Assembly: GCA_012274445.1 (NCBI GenBank)
Contig: JAAROD010000076.1
Span: 558,001-622,000 of the forward strand
Length of the DNA stretch: 64,000 nt
Source: Sclerotiophoma versabilis
Lineage: Eukaryota; Ascomycota; Dothideomycetes; Pleosporales; Didymellaceae
Reading direction: 5' to 3'
Positions 1-9,495 of this stretch are shown one piece after another. The notes under the pieces are model-generated. The model saw only the letters and a list, made by a program, of their open reading frames with translations, had not been told where the DNA came from and did no database searches. Within the stretch, counting starts at the first letter, position 1. Every line of letters starts with the position of its first letter. The position numbers were made by a program, and so were the translations under genes.

Positions 1-796
1 AGGTCCCTTTCTTTATACTAGAAAGAGAGGTAGTAGCACACCTTAAAGATAATAAAGAGTAGAATAGCTTAACCTTTAGTATTAACGCCCTATATAACTA
101 TTATCTACTCTCTATTACCTAGCTAGACTGCTTTTAGCTATCCTTATTACTCTAAAGCTATAATAACTACCTCTATTAATATAACACCTATTATAAAGCT
201 AGCCTTATTAAAGTTATAGGTATTATTATTCTAAATACTATACTTAGCTTTAATATTAGCTACTAGGCTAAACTAGCTCTAGATTACCTTAGAATCCTTA
301 TAGAGAGCTTTCTTATAGTTATACTTTTAATTAAACTTTATTATAAGCTCTAGTTAGCGCTTAATTAATATACTAGGCTAGTTTAGGCTAATATAGCCTA
401 GACTACGCTTAGCGCGTAAAGAATTATCTATATTAGCTATAGCTGTAAGCTAAGAGAGAAATCCTTATATAACTAGCTTAAGTATATACTTAATAATTAC
501 CTACTTCTTAGTATTAGTTAGGTTCTATAAGTTAGCTATAGTATTAGTGTGTAAAGGTTATCTAGCGTATTATTTATATAGTATAGTTTTAGAGATATTA
601 TAGATAGCTATAGCGCGTTTTATAGAGAGCTTAGAGTTAATTCTAAGAGCTTAAACTATAAGCTATATTTAAGCTTCTTTTAACGCGTCTAGCTAGTACT
701 ATTATTAAGGTATTAGTAGAGAAGTAGTGTTTTAGTATAGTCTTAGTAAAAGCGCGCTACTTACCTATATACACTGCTTACCTATAAGGTATATTA
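1..796 (-). pseudogene. RIPed pogo-like (family B) transposase, N-terminal half, cut by window edge
   Basis: This stretch matches 29820-30615 almost base for base and ends in the same terminal inverted repeat (about 745-796). Read on the minus strand with RIP stops ignored, it follows the N-terminal helix-turn-helix part of a pogo/Fot1-type DDE transposase (Tc1-mariner superfamily). The reading frame is destroyed by many TAG/TAA codons. The C-terminal part lies outside the window. The family call rests on the more complete copy at 28746-30615. Confidence 0.7.
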
Positions 797-1540
797 TAAG
801 AGATAGTTTCTAACTAAGATAATAGTGTCTGTAGCTAGCCTTATATATAATGTTTTTAAATATAGTAATACTAATTTCTAGTATAATGTCTTTAAAACTA
901 CTATTAGTAATAGCTTACTAGCTCTTTCTCTCTCTTATATTACGTAAGGTAGTTATAATCTAGATAATTATATTCTTCTATTCTTATATTAATAACTAAC
1001 TCTAGCTATACTCTAGATTATTCTTATATAGAATTTTATTCTATAGAGTAATAGTATAAGTATTTACCTTTACCTTTATATAATATAATAAAGTAAATAG
1101 ATTAGACTATAAGCAGCCTATAGTAGTTACTAGATTCTAGTAATTACTATAGTTACCTTATAGAGCTATAAGCATACTAAATATAAACGTATACTTAACC
1201 TTACTTAACTTAGTATAATTTATCTTAGAAGCTTAGATTAGCTTATACTGCTTATATTTAAACTTTTTATAATATATAATTAACTCTAAAGGTATTATTA
1301 TAGTCATTTTAGTATAGATAAAGTATAGGTATTATATAAATTAATAGAGCAGGTTTAGAGTATAGGCCTCTAAGTATTTAAAAAAAACAGGCTTCTTTAT
1401 AGAAAGCTATAAATATATACTATATCTATTCTAAAGATTATATAGAGTAGGTATAGCACTATATATATTATAATAAGATATAGTAGCTAATAAGCGTGCT
1501 AATATAAGCTAATATATACTAAGACTTAATATATTTTATT
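797..1540. other. AT-rich RIPed DNA, no gene recognised
   Basis: Between the end of the pogo-B relic and the left terminal repeat of the Fot1-like element lie about 740 bases of TpA-rich, CpA-poor sequence. I see no readable protein trace on either strand and no match to other repeats in the window. It is probably RIPed transposon debris. Confidence 0.5.
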
Positions 1541-3636
1541 AGCTTATATATAGTATTAGCTTATATATAATTTCTACTACAATAAATATTTAATACTAAT
1601 TTTAAAGATATAATAACTTAATACTATAACTAAATTAGATAATACTCTTAAAGAGCTAGGCTCTCTAAAGCCTAGATAAAAATATTACTATACTATAGTT
1701 ATAGAAAAGTATAGTGTTAATTAGTTAACTTTATTACATAGGCACTATAGTAAATATAGTAATTAGGCAGATAGGTATATATAATAATAATACCTTAGTT
1801 AATAATAAGAGTAAGTACTTATTAAGTATATAGATAAGCTTACTTAATATAGGCTACCTTCTATAAGAGAAATAATATATAACTTTATATTAGAGATTAT
1901 ATAAAGATATATAAGAAAGTACTAAGCTAACTACTTTATTACCTACTACTATATTAACCTTATCTTATAATAGACCTCTAGTATTAACACGTAGTGCTTT
2001 AAGGCTAACTCTTATAATAAGTATAAGTACTACTTTAACTTATTAAAGTATAAAATTACTAAGTATAGTATTAAGAGTTACTATATCTATAATATAGATA
2101 AGAAGGGCTTCTTAATTAGTATACTCTTAAGAATAAAGTAAATCTTCTCTTAATATTAGTATAAAGCTAGAAAGTCTATAAAGTATATATAAGATAGTAA
2201 TTATAAGTAGATTACTATGCTTATATATATCTACGCTAATAGAAGCTCTCTTATACCTTTTCTTATTTACTAGGCTACTAGTAGTAATATATAAGACACC
2301 TAGTTATAAGACTTTAATTCTTTATAGTATAAGGCTTTCTTTACCTTCTTACTAAATAGCTAGATAAGCTATAAGTATAGTATTATATAGCTTAAGCAGG
2401 TATTTAATTATAAAATAAAGAAGAAGGTATACTTAAGCTACTACCTTCTTATTATAGATAGCTATAGAAGCTATATAATAATAAAGTTTATTAACTTCTA
2501 TAACTAGAACTGTATACTACTATATATATTTCTACCTTACTTAATACACACACTTTAGGTGCTTAATATAGTAATATTTATACCTCTTATAGCTACTTAC
2601 TTATATACTCTCACTAAGTAAATAGAAATATATTAAGGCCTCTTATTAATTATAAAGTATAACTTCTTCTATCTATTCTATATTACTTAGAAGGTCTTAT
2701 TTATATATAAGAATATTCTAAAAGCCTTTAAGGCTATAGAGATTATACTACTTAACCTAGAGAAGATTCTTACTTATTTTATAGGTAATAAGCTCTTACA
2801 GCTAAGCACTATAGGCTCTACTACCTTAATACTAAGTAGTACTAATTAGTAAGTAATATAGCGCCTTTTAAAGTAGGTAGTAATAGATATTACTAATAAG
2901 CACGCAAAGAAGCTTATAAAGACTTACTACACCTTCTTAGTATAGGTAGTAACTCTATAATATAAGAATAAGTAGCTGTAAGCTGCCTTTCTAAACAAGA
3001 AGAAGTGCTAGTAATATAGTAAACTGCTACTGCTTTAAAAACTCTAAAACTATAATAGTAGTATAGTCTTTTACTTACCTATAAAGGTGCAGGATGCAAG
3101 AGAGCAATAGGCAGCTAAGAACCTTAAAGTAGATAAGTTATAACACTAGAAGAGTAAGGCAGCAAGGCTTTGTAAAGAGAAGAAACAACTTAAAGAGCAG
3201 CTGTAGTCTAAGAAGCGTGTAAAGACTAAGTAGGATTAAGCTAAGTGTGCTGCTAGAAAGGCTTAAGAAGTAGAAGCTTGCGTACTTAAAAAGCAACTCT
3301 AAGAAGACATATAATTAGCTAAGAAGGGTAAGGTACATAGTACTAAGGCAGCAAGACCCCCTAAGGCAAAGAAACTAGCATCTATTGCAGTAGTTAATGC
3401 TAGAGAGCGGCCTAAGGTAGAAGTAGTAGTATTACTACCTACTACAACTACTACCCGTCGCGGCCGCAACGTTGTTAAACCAGCCAAGTTCTAATAGTTA
3501 TTATTATCGAAAGCATTAGTAATATACTCCACTACAATTTCACGCAATAATTACTATTGTTGGTAGCTCTATAACCTCATTTGTGGGTGGCTACAATTGA
3601 CGATTTTTGTGCACGAGCCCATATCGTGCACGAGCC
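1541..3636 (+). mobile_element. Fot1/pogo-like DNA transposon (family A), 5' part heavily RIPed
   Basis: A roughly 2.1 kb element with terminal inverted repeats. The right repeat (about 3605-3636) contains the 11-mer GTGCACGAGCC twice. The left repeat (1541-1571) is its RIPed reverse complement, also with two copies of the unit. Between them lies a plus-strand transposase relic. The left three quarters is RIPed and the last 200 bases are not, so mutation fades out within one element. The target duplication (TA expected) could not be fixed with confidence. Confidence 0.7.
1600..3493 (+). pseudogene. Fot1-like DDE transposase, RIP-inactivated
   Basis: Ignoring RIP stops, the plus strand reads through a recognisable Fot1-type transposase. 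A helix-turn-helix region lies at about 1650-1900. A motif like YNxDEKGFL lies near 2085-2115. A stretch matching the conserved 'DGHGSH...PPHSTHxLQPLD' block lies near 2455-2570. The Lys/Arg-rich tail ends in KPAKF and TAA at 3491-3493, as is usual for this family. The tail from about 3380 on is unmutated and in frame. Many internal TAG/TAA codons make it non-functional. The start is uncertain because Met codons are mutated. Confidence 0.75.
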
Positions 3637-4300
3637 GATGAAACACGTTACTCGCAGATCCCGCCAGCTCGGGCCTTTCTGCAAGGGTCTACTTCTCTGC
3701 ATTACGGCGCTCGTGGCATGCACGCTCTTAGATTCAAATGATCCCTTAAGCCTGGGGAAGTGACCTTCCTTGAATGCGCATTCTCGCGAGCCCTTAGATA
3801 TCTGGAGAGACTCTCAAAGTCGCGAGTAGACAGGGGGATATTGATGAAAGGTCGTTTCACGGCGTTGACGAAACGGCTGACAGTATGACCATTACCCAAT
3901 AGATCCGCGCTGGAGACTTGTCTTTATGAAGAGAATTAGGTATGGGATCGCACCAAACCGACGACAACTTCACAAACTGGCAAGAGAGAGACGCCAGAGG
4001 TCCGAACTGCGAACCTGTCTCGTAACGGGGTGTGTCTCTGCGCTTAGGGATGCACCTTATGCAGAAGGACGACTCAGCTTTGGCACGATGCTTAACCGCC
4101 TAGGCGTTGTTTAATTACGGCTATCGTTCAACTTGCCTAGTCATGGCAAACAATGCAGCAACATAGAAGCACAGAGTACTGCACGGAACAACCCTACCAA
4201 CGCTCACAAATGGCGAGACACTTTGTTTAGGTAACATGTTTCATTATCTTCCTAGTTGATTGGCGTATCTACTACATAATAGCCTCTAACCTGCGTACTT
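3637..4300. other. Non-RIPed island, no recognised gene
   Basis: This stretch has normal CpA, TpG and CpG content, unlike everything on both sides. Short ORFs exist, for example 3926-4114 (+, ATG start, 62 codons, basic) and a minus frame at 3702-3899 that has no ATG at its start. I recognise no domain in either. It may be single-copy host DNA or the unmutated flank of the Fot1-like element. Confidence 0.5.
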
Positions 4301-4680
4301 AGCCTTTAAGGAGCAGCTGCGGATGTTTTTAGTGCAGAATACCCTTAAGTATCCCTAATACTGTTAAAGAGGCTTATATTATAGATTGCTGTTTTCTTTG
4401 CAAGACATACTACAAGTAACAAGAACTTAGCAAGATTAGTAGAGTTAAGTATTTAGGGAGAGGCAGGTAGGAGACTCTACCTTTATCTGTAGTTTCCTAC
4501 TGCTAGTTATATATTAGAGGGAGAGAGAGAGAGCATGCTGCAGAGCGTAAGAATGTTGCATTATTATTAGATAAGAAGTTTTCTAGTGTGAATATATCTA
4601 TAAGTTACTAGTAAAATTACTTTAAGGCTATACGCACTTAAGCACGTTAGGTAGTTAAGCAGGATAATTCTAATATATTA
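4301..4680. other. Partly RIPed spacer with short GA microsatellite
   Basis: Composition is intermediate between the island to the left and the RIPed gypsy DNA to the right. A purine run with a (GA)n core lies at about 4515-4534. No coding signal was seen. Confidence 0.4.
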
Positions 4681-4702
4681 ACGTACCTTACAGGCAAGCT
4701 GC
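4681..4702 (+). repeat. Fragment of pogo-B terminal inverted repeat
   Basis: ACGTACCTTACAGGCAAGCT matches the outer part of the pogo-B terminal repeat seen at 28746, 30615 and 59649. It is cut off directly by the LTR fragment at 4703, so an LTR sequence joined or inserted into a pogo-B end. Confidence 0.55.
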
Positions 4703-4953
4703 TGTTAAAGTTATACTTCTAAGCAAAGCTCGTAAGCACTATTTATATTAGTTCTTAGAGATAAGCGCTAGTACAGAAAGGTCTATAAGAGTTAGAGTTA
4801 TTACCTAGTAAAATACTATAATAATAGAAAGTAATAATAAGTAGTATAGAATGAACTATCTAGCTTAAGAGTTAGAGTTAAGATTCTAAAGACAAACTTA
4901 ATTAACTAAGTTAAACATAAACTATAAGAGTTATATTTCTACCTACTGTATAC
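4703..4953 (-). repeat. Partial gypsy LTR (TATA-to-3'-end segment), tandem with next LTR
   Basis: This is a RIPed reverse-complement copy of the right half of the chromovirus LTR, from the TATA box to the terminal CA. It has no U3 upstream of the TATA box. It is followed without a gap by a second, full LTR at 4954, giving a head-to-tail repeat with a period of 251 bases. Confidence 0.7.
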
Positions 4954-5452
4954 TATTAAAGTTGTACTTTTAAGTAAAGCTTATAAGCAATATTTATATT
5001 AGTTCTTAGAGATAAGCGCTAGTACAGAAAGGTCTATAAGAGTTAGAGTTATTACCTAGTAAAATACTATAATAATAGAAAGTAATAATAAGTAGTATAG
5101 AATGAACTATCTAGCTTAAGAGTTAGAGTTAAGATTCTAAAGACAAACTTAATTAACTAAGTTAAATATAAACTATAAAGATTACATTCCTACTTACTAT
5201 ATACTTACTAGAAGATAATACTTATTAATAAGTAACTAGAGTTAGTCTAATAAAATATATAGTATTACTTATTAATAAGTAATAATATATAATACTTATT
5301 AATAAGTAGATTATATATATTATACTTACTAATAAGTATATTACGTAACTATATAAAGAGAGATTCTTTCTAACTCTACCTCTAGCTTATAGGTAAGAGC
5401 TTTAGTTAGCTACTTAATTACTATACTACTTTATCTATACAGAATTATAACA
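4954..5452 (-). repeat. 3' LTR of gypsy relic A (reverse orientation)
   Basis: A 499-base RIPed LTR beginning TATTAAAG (from TGTTGAAG) and ending ATAACA. It is followed at 5453 by the complement of a polypurine tract (CTATTCTCCTC), which marks it as the 3' LTR of a minus-strand element. The half distal to the TATA box differs from the intact element's U3 and contains several copies of the palindrome ACTTATTAATAAGT. Confidence 0.75.
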
Positions 5453-6835
5453 CTATTCTCCTCTTTCTTTAGGTTTATTCTTAAACTATATAACTAAGAT
5501 CTAGGCTTATATAAAACTAAGCTAATCTCTATATCTAGTAACTAGTATATTAAGATATCTTCTTATACCTATAACCTTTAACTTAGTCTAGAAATTTATT
5601 AAGCTAATACTCTTACTAAAGTTCTCTATAACTATTATTTCTTTAAAGGCTATAAGTACTATATTATACTAAATACTATAAAGTATCTAAAGTATACTAA
5701 GTATATAAAGGCTAAAAAGCCTTATATTAATATATTATAAAAGTTATTAGATTATACTTATAAAGAGTATAAAAAGAAGGTAGAAGAAGATAAGACTTTA
5801 TTAGTAACTATTATTATATAGTTATTATTAAATAAGAAGAATATAAAATAAGCTAAGAATTATATATAGTAAAAGGAACTATATAGAGTAAATAAGATAG
5901 CTAAATTAAGAGAACTAGATCTTACTAAAAAGATAGATTATCTAGTAGTATTAATAAGTATATATATCTTATCTATAACCTAGGCTACTCTTAGGCTTAT
6001 TAAGAAGTCTATTATAAATTATAGTACCTCTATACTAATTAGTAGTAGTTTATAAGATATATTAGAGGTTTCTATATATTTTCTAATTCTAGGTATTCTA
6101 ACTACTTAACTAGGTATTAAAAACCTTTCTTAGTTCTCTAATATATTATTATTATTTTAATTTTCTACTTATTATTACTATTAGCCTAGTAGTAGAAGTC
6201 TTTCTAGATTAGTATTCTTAGGTTAGTAGGTTCTAATAGTAAAATATAGAATACTAGATAGATTTTTATATTCTTAGGTAGCTTAAGCTAATAGTTAACT
6301 ATGCTAATTTATTTAGAAAAAAAAATAGTCTAACTTTAATTATATTTAGTTTTTTATTACTTTTTATATTCTAAGATTTTTTATAAGAAGATAGACCTTA
6401 TTTCTGTTCTTTAGCTAAGGTACTGTTTTTTATTTCTAGTTAATATATAAAATAGCTTGTTTCTAAGCTTATATAAAATTTTTAAGTAATTTCTAATATA
6501 CTTTCTTTAGTCTAACTACTAAAGCTATAGCTAATTCTACTTAAATAGAGTAATTAAAAGATTAAGTAAAGACATTTAGGTATCTTCTATAGTTTATAAA
6601 GAATAGTATTATACCTATTACTTCTAATAACTTATTATTATAAACAATCTATACTATAGGTAATAGTAAAACCTAGTTATCTTATTTCTAGTTACTATAG
6701 ATTTAAAGGTATATTTTTATAGTCTAATTTATTCTCTCTATCTATCTATCTATTTGCAGATAATAGGCTATAAATAGCTTTTTCTTAGTACTTAATATAG
6801 TAAGTATTATAGTCTAATAGTTTAATATAAAAAGC
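5453..6835 (-). pseudogene. Gypsy relic A, pol 3' end and post-pol region (RIPed)
   Basis: The right part (about 6056-6835) is the reverse complement of RIPed integrase C-terminus and chromodomain sequence from the same family as the intact element. The left part (5453-6050) is the post-pol region. On its plus strand it reads a Lys-rich frame with a Cys/Tyr-codon cluster near 5645-5725, a probable relic of the antisense gene, though its spacing differs from the intact copy. The relic resumes at 13827, beyond the intact insertion. Confidence 0.75.
6831..6835. repeat. Left target-site duplication AAAGC
   Basis: AAAGC directly precedes the 5' LTR and is repeated directly after the 3' LTR at 13822-13826. 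The unoccupied site, with a single AAAGC, is preserved in the paralogous relic B at 26806-26810. Confidence 0.95.
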
Positions 6836-6918
6836 TGTTACGATCTCAGAGGATGGCACGCGGGGATGGTGACTTATTACCAATGGCGGGCCCTGGATCG
6901 GCGGGCGCCAGGCCCCAG

Positions 6919-7005
6919 GTCACGTGATGTCTCACGAACTCCACACAGAACCTGGAGTCAGGAGTGTGAGACACGACAACACAACGTCACGTGATGTCCC
7001 ACGAA
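6919..7005 (+). promoter_or_regulatory. U3 direct repeats containing CACGTG E-boxes
   Basis: GTCACGTGATGTCTCACGAA at 6919-6938 recurs at 6986-7005 with one mismatch (T to C). Each copy contains the palindrome CACGTG, the usual target of fungal bHLH factors of the Cbf1/Pho4 type. Position about 100-200 bases upstream of the TATA box suggests enhancer sites. The same pair occurs in the 3' LTR at 13404-13490. Confidence 0.5.
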
Positions 7006-7085
7006 TCCCACATTGTTCCATGAATACCACAAGGCCCCCTATGGGACTTGGTGGAAGACCATGCTACACTATGGGACATCTTAAG

Positions 7086-7091
7086 TATATA
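7086..7091 (+). promoter_or_regulatory. TATA box of LTR promoter
   Basis: TATATA inside the LTR. The base 29 nt downstream of its end (7120) begins GTGTTCAA, which is complementary to the candidate primer-binding site. This fits a transcript starting at about 7120. The equivalent in the 3' LTR is at 13571-13576. Confidence 0.6.
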
Positions 7092-7338
7092 GTCAGTAGG
7101 AACACAACCCTTATGGTTCGTGTTCAACTTAGTCAATCAAGTTTGTCTTTGGAATCTCAACCCCCAACTCTCGAGCTAGATAGTCTACTCTATACTACTC
7201 ATTGTTACCCTCCATTGTCACGGTGTCTCACTAGACAATAACCCCAACCCTTACGGATCATCCTGTACCAGCGCTCATCCCTGAGAACCAATACGAATAG
7301 TGCTTACGAGCTTTGCTTGAAAGTACAACTTCAACACT

Positions 7339-7346
7339 TTGAACAC
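7339..7346 (+). promoter_or_regulatory. Candidate self-priming primer-binding site
   Basis: TTGAACAC, two bases after the 5' LTR, is an exact complement of GTGTTCAA at 7120-7127, the expected 5' end of the RNA about 30 nt after the TATA box. No TGG-type tRNA primer site follows the LTR. This arrangement is what the Tf1/sushi group uses, where the RNA 5' end folds back to prime reverse transcription. The match is 8 nt, shorter than the 11 nt known for Tf1, so the call is tentative. Confidence 0.55.
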
Positions 7347-7353
7347 CCCAAAG

Positions 7354-9495
7354 ATGAGTACTACTTCAGGATCCCGTGCTACCCATAGCAACTCCAACGC
7401 GTCACGCAACCGCGTCGACGACGACCTCGATATGGACGAAGGATCGAACGAGGGCACGACGACCTCTACGTCCACGAGTGTATACCCAGTAGCTAAGCCC
7501 GAGACCTTCGATGGTACTCGTGAGAAACTGGAAGACTGGCTTATCAAGTTCGACCTCTTCTTCATGTTTCAGGGAGAACGCATCCCTGAGGAGAAACGTG
7601 TGACGCTTGTCTCCACGTTCATGAAGGACCGCGCGTTCACGTGGATCAAACCCTTTATCCAGCGTTACCATGGAGAAGGAACGTCCACCGACATCGACGC
7701 ATGGATCGAAGACTTCGACCTGTTCAAGGAACAGATACGCCGAGTATTTGGAGTACACAACGAACCAACCATCGCACGTCGCGACATCCAACGCATTAAG
7801 CAAACCACGTCAGCCGCCGACTATGCTGCCAAATTTCAGCAGCTAGCAACGTACACCGGCTGGGACGACACCGCGTTGACAACGATGTTCCGACAAGGAT
7901 TGAAACCACGAGTCAAAGAGGAATTGATGCGGACCGCTGCGTCTACCGATGACTTCGACTCCCTGGTCAATACGGCAATTGATATCGATGTCAAGCTGTA
8001 CGAACTACAACAGGAATTGCGAGAGGACCCACGTACACGAGCAGCAGCTCATACTACTCGCCCGCCTCCACGCAACCCATGGCGAAACAACCTCAACCGA
8101 GGAAACCGAGGAAGCAACCGCTACCAGCCAAACACTGGACGCCGTGTACACAATAGCACCAGCAGCGGTTACTACGGACCAGAGGCCATGGACCTGTCCA
8201 ACATCAACAAAGGACCAGAACCCCGATGGAACCAGAAAAGCAAGGGTAGTGACAGGAAGGACAAGTCAGGAGTGACTTGTTATGGATGTGGCAAGCAAGG
8301 CCACTATGCCAAGGACTGTCGATCCAAGAACAAGGTGGTTCGACAACTCAACGTACTCACCCGCGAGGATGCGGATGCCGGTGATGAATGGGAAGTTCTC
8401 ACCGATGACATGGGACGTCTTATGGAGGACCCCGAACCCGGATCCGATGACGATTACATCGAACCATCCGATGAGGACATACGGAATGCCCGAAGCCGAG
8501 CACCTACACCATACCAAGAGTTGGACGAACAGCAGAAGCATCTGCAGGACCTAGCGAGACGACCATCAACACAGATGGGACAAGCATACGAACGAGGACT
8601 GAAAGTGTGCAAGCACAAGCAGCCCACTATGTCTCAGCGACTACGCGACACTGCCAGACAAGAAGCGGATGGAGGCACTATCTACGCCTCCGACACTGAA
8701 GAAAGTTGGTACGACACAGACATGCGTGAATTCAACGAACGTACAGAAGCAGAACTAGCACGTCAAGAAATCCGAGACAACAACGCTACCTTTCAGGAAA
8801 ACTGTGATCGGATTACCAAGAGCATCGACAAGAAACTACAGCAAATGGCACTTCAAACTCGCGCAGGACAACGACAGGTCAACAACCTAAGTAAATCCCA
8901 ACAGGATTGGTGGAAACATGATTTCGATAAACTCAGTGCTGGCAACTACGCCACACGACAGGAGCTCGAGCGACAAGTAAAAAACGACCGAAGCAGGAAC
9001 GAGCCTGACTTCGACAGGAAGCCAGCGTTGCTTCTAAACCCACGACCAGAGTACGCCTTGGACCACCGGAATCCAAATCATGGAAAGCTATCATGGACAG
9101 CATGCGTACACAACGCCTGTCGCATACACGAATCAGAAAAACTAGGAAAGGGATGGTTCCCGACTCCCAGTACCACATGCAGGAAACAATGGTACGATTG
9201 CAAGAACGACATGTGCGAAATGCACCTCTGGGACAAGCGTTCCGAGCTGCACTTCCCAGGCACAGACGACCATCAGGAAATCGTATGCATGCAATTGGTT
9301 ATCAACGGCTCCTGCTACAATCTACATTGGCAGCGTTGCCTCAACCCGAACTGCAAGCTGCACGAAGGCAGCAAGATCATCCATGGATTCGGTGATGAGG
9401 AGACTTTTTTAGGCAAGCGCCAAAAGAGTGCTCCGTCGAGCGATCCCTTAACGCTATTGGGGACGGCTCACTCATCAGACTACCCATCAAGTTAA
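7354..9495 (+). CDS. gag: Gag polyprotein of intact chromovirus
   Basis: 713 codons from the ATG at 7354; an upstream in-frame TTG at 7339 is not a likely eukaryotic start. Residues of about 45-210 match the retrotransposon Gag capsid-like domain. A CCHC zinc knuckle (CX2CX4HX4C) is at residues 309-322, encoded near 8278-8319. Long hydrophilic, acidic and Gln-rich sequence follows. The C-terminus carries three copies of W-X2-C-X4-C-X2-H starting at residues 581, 613 and 659, which I do not recognise from standard Gag. The protein should form the virus-like particle and bind RNA. Pol follows in the -1 frame with about 97 bases of overlap. Confidence 0.95.
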   Translation: MSTTSGSRATHSNSNASRNRVDDDLDMDEGSNEGTTTSTSTSVYPVAKPETFDGTREKLEDWLIKFDLFFMFQGERIPEEKRVTLVSTFMKDRAFTWIKPFIQRYHGEGTSTDIDAWIEDFDLFKEQIRRVFGVHNEPTIARRDIQRIKQTTSAADYAAKFQQLATYTGWDDTALTTMFRQGLKPRVKEELMRTAASTDDFDSLVNTAIDIDVKLYELQQELREDPRTRAAAHTTRPPPRNPWRNNLNRGNRGSNRYQPNTGRRVHNSTSSGYYGPEAMDLSNINKGPEPRWNQKSKGSDRKDKSGVTCYGCGKQGHYAKDCRSKNKVVRQLNVLTREDADAGDEWEVLTDDMGRLMEDPEPGSDDDYIEPSDEDIRNARSRAPTPYQELDEQQKHLQDLARRPSTQMGQAYERGLKVCKHKQPTMSQRLRDTARQEADGGTIYASDTEESWYDTDMREFNERTEAELARQEIRDNNATFQENCDRITKSIDKKLQQMALQTRAGQRQVNNLSKSQQDWWKHDFDKLSAGNYATRQELERQVKNDRSRNEPDFDRKPALLLNPRPEYALDHRNPNHGKLSWTACVHNACRIHESEKLGKGWFPTPSTTCRKQWYDCKNDMCEMHLWDKRSELHFPGTDDHQEIVCMQLVINGSCYNLHWQRCLNPNCKLHEGSKIIHGFGDEETFLGKRQKSAPSSDPLTLLGTAHSSDYPSS

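Larger units (their letters stand above)
6836..7336 (+). repeat. 5' LTR of intact chromovirus
   Basis: 501 bases, TGTTAC...TCAACA. It is the same as the 3' LTR except A instead of G at 6848. The U3 part carries GC-rich inverted segments near 6885-6917 and two 20-base near-repeats centred on CACGTG. A TATATA lies at 7086-7091. ORFs within it are incidental. Confidence 0.96.

Noticed and set aside
745..797. Possible CRISPR-like or tandem array because of repeated CTTACCTATA words
   Set aside because: These are the doubled units of the pogo-B terminal repeat; there are only two per end and no spacer array.
6924..7241. 105-codon ORF within the 5' LTR, repeated at 13409-13726
   Set aside because: It lies fully inside the LTR, overlaps the promoter region and has no recognisable domain; its exact repetition only reflects LTR identity.
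7339..7353. Upstream in-frame extension of gag from a TTG
   Set aside because: TTG is not a likely start in a fungus, it overlaps the candidate primer site, and an ATG follows at 7354.
7402..7803. Antisense ORF of 133 codons under gag
   Set aside because: It lacks recognisable motifs and composition bias beyond the complement of gag, and has no counterpart seen in relics; treated as a shadow.
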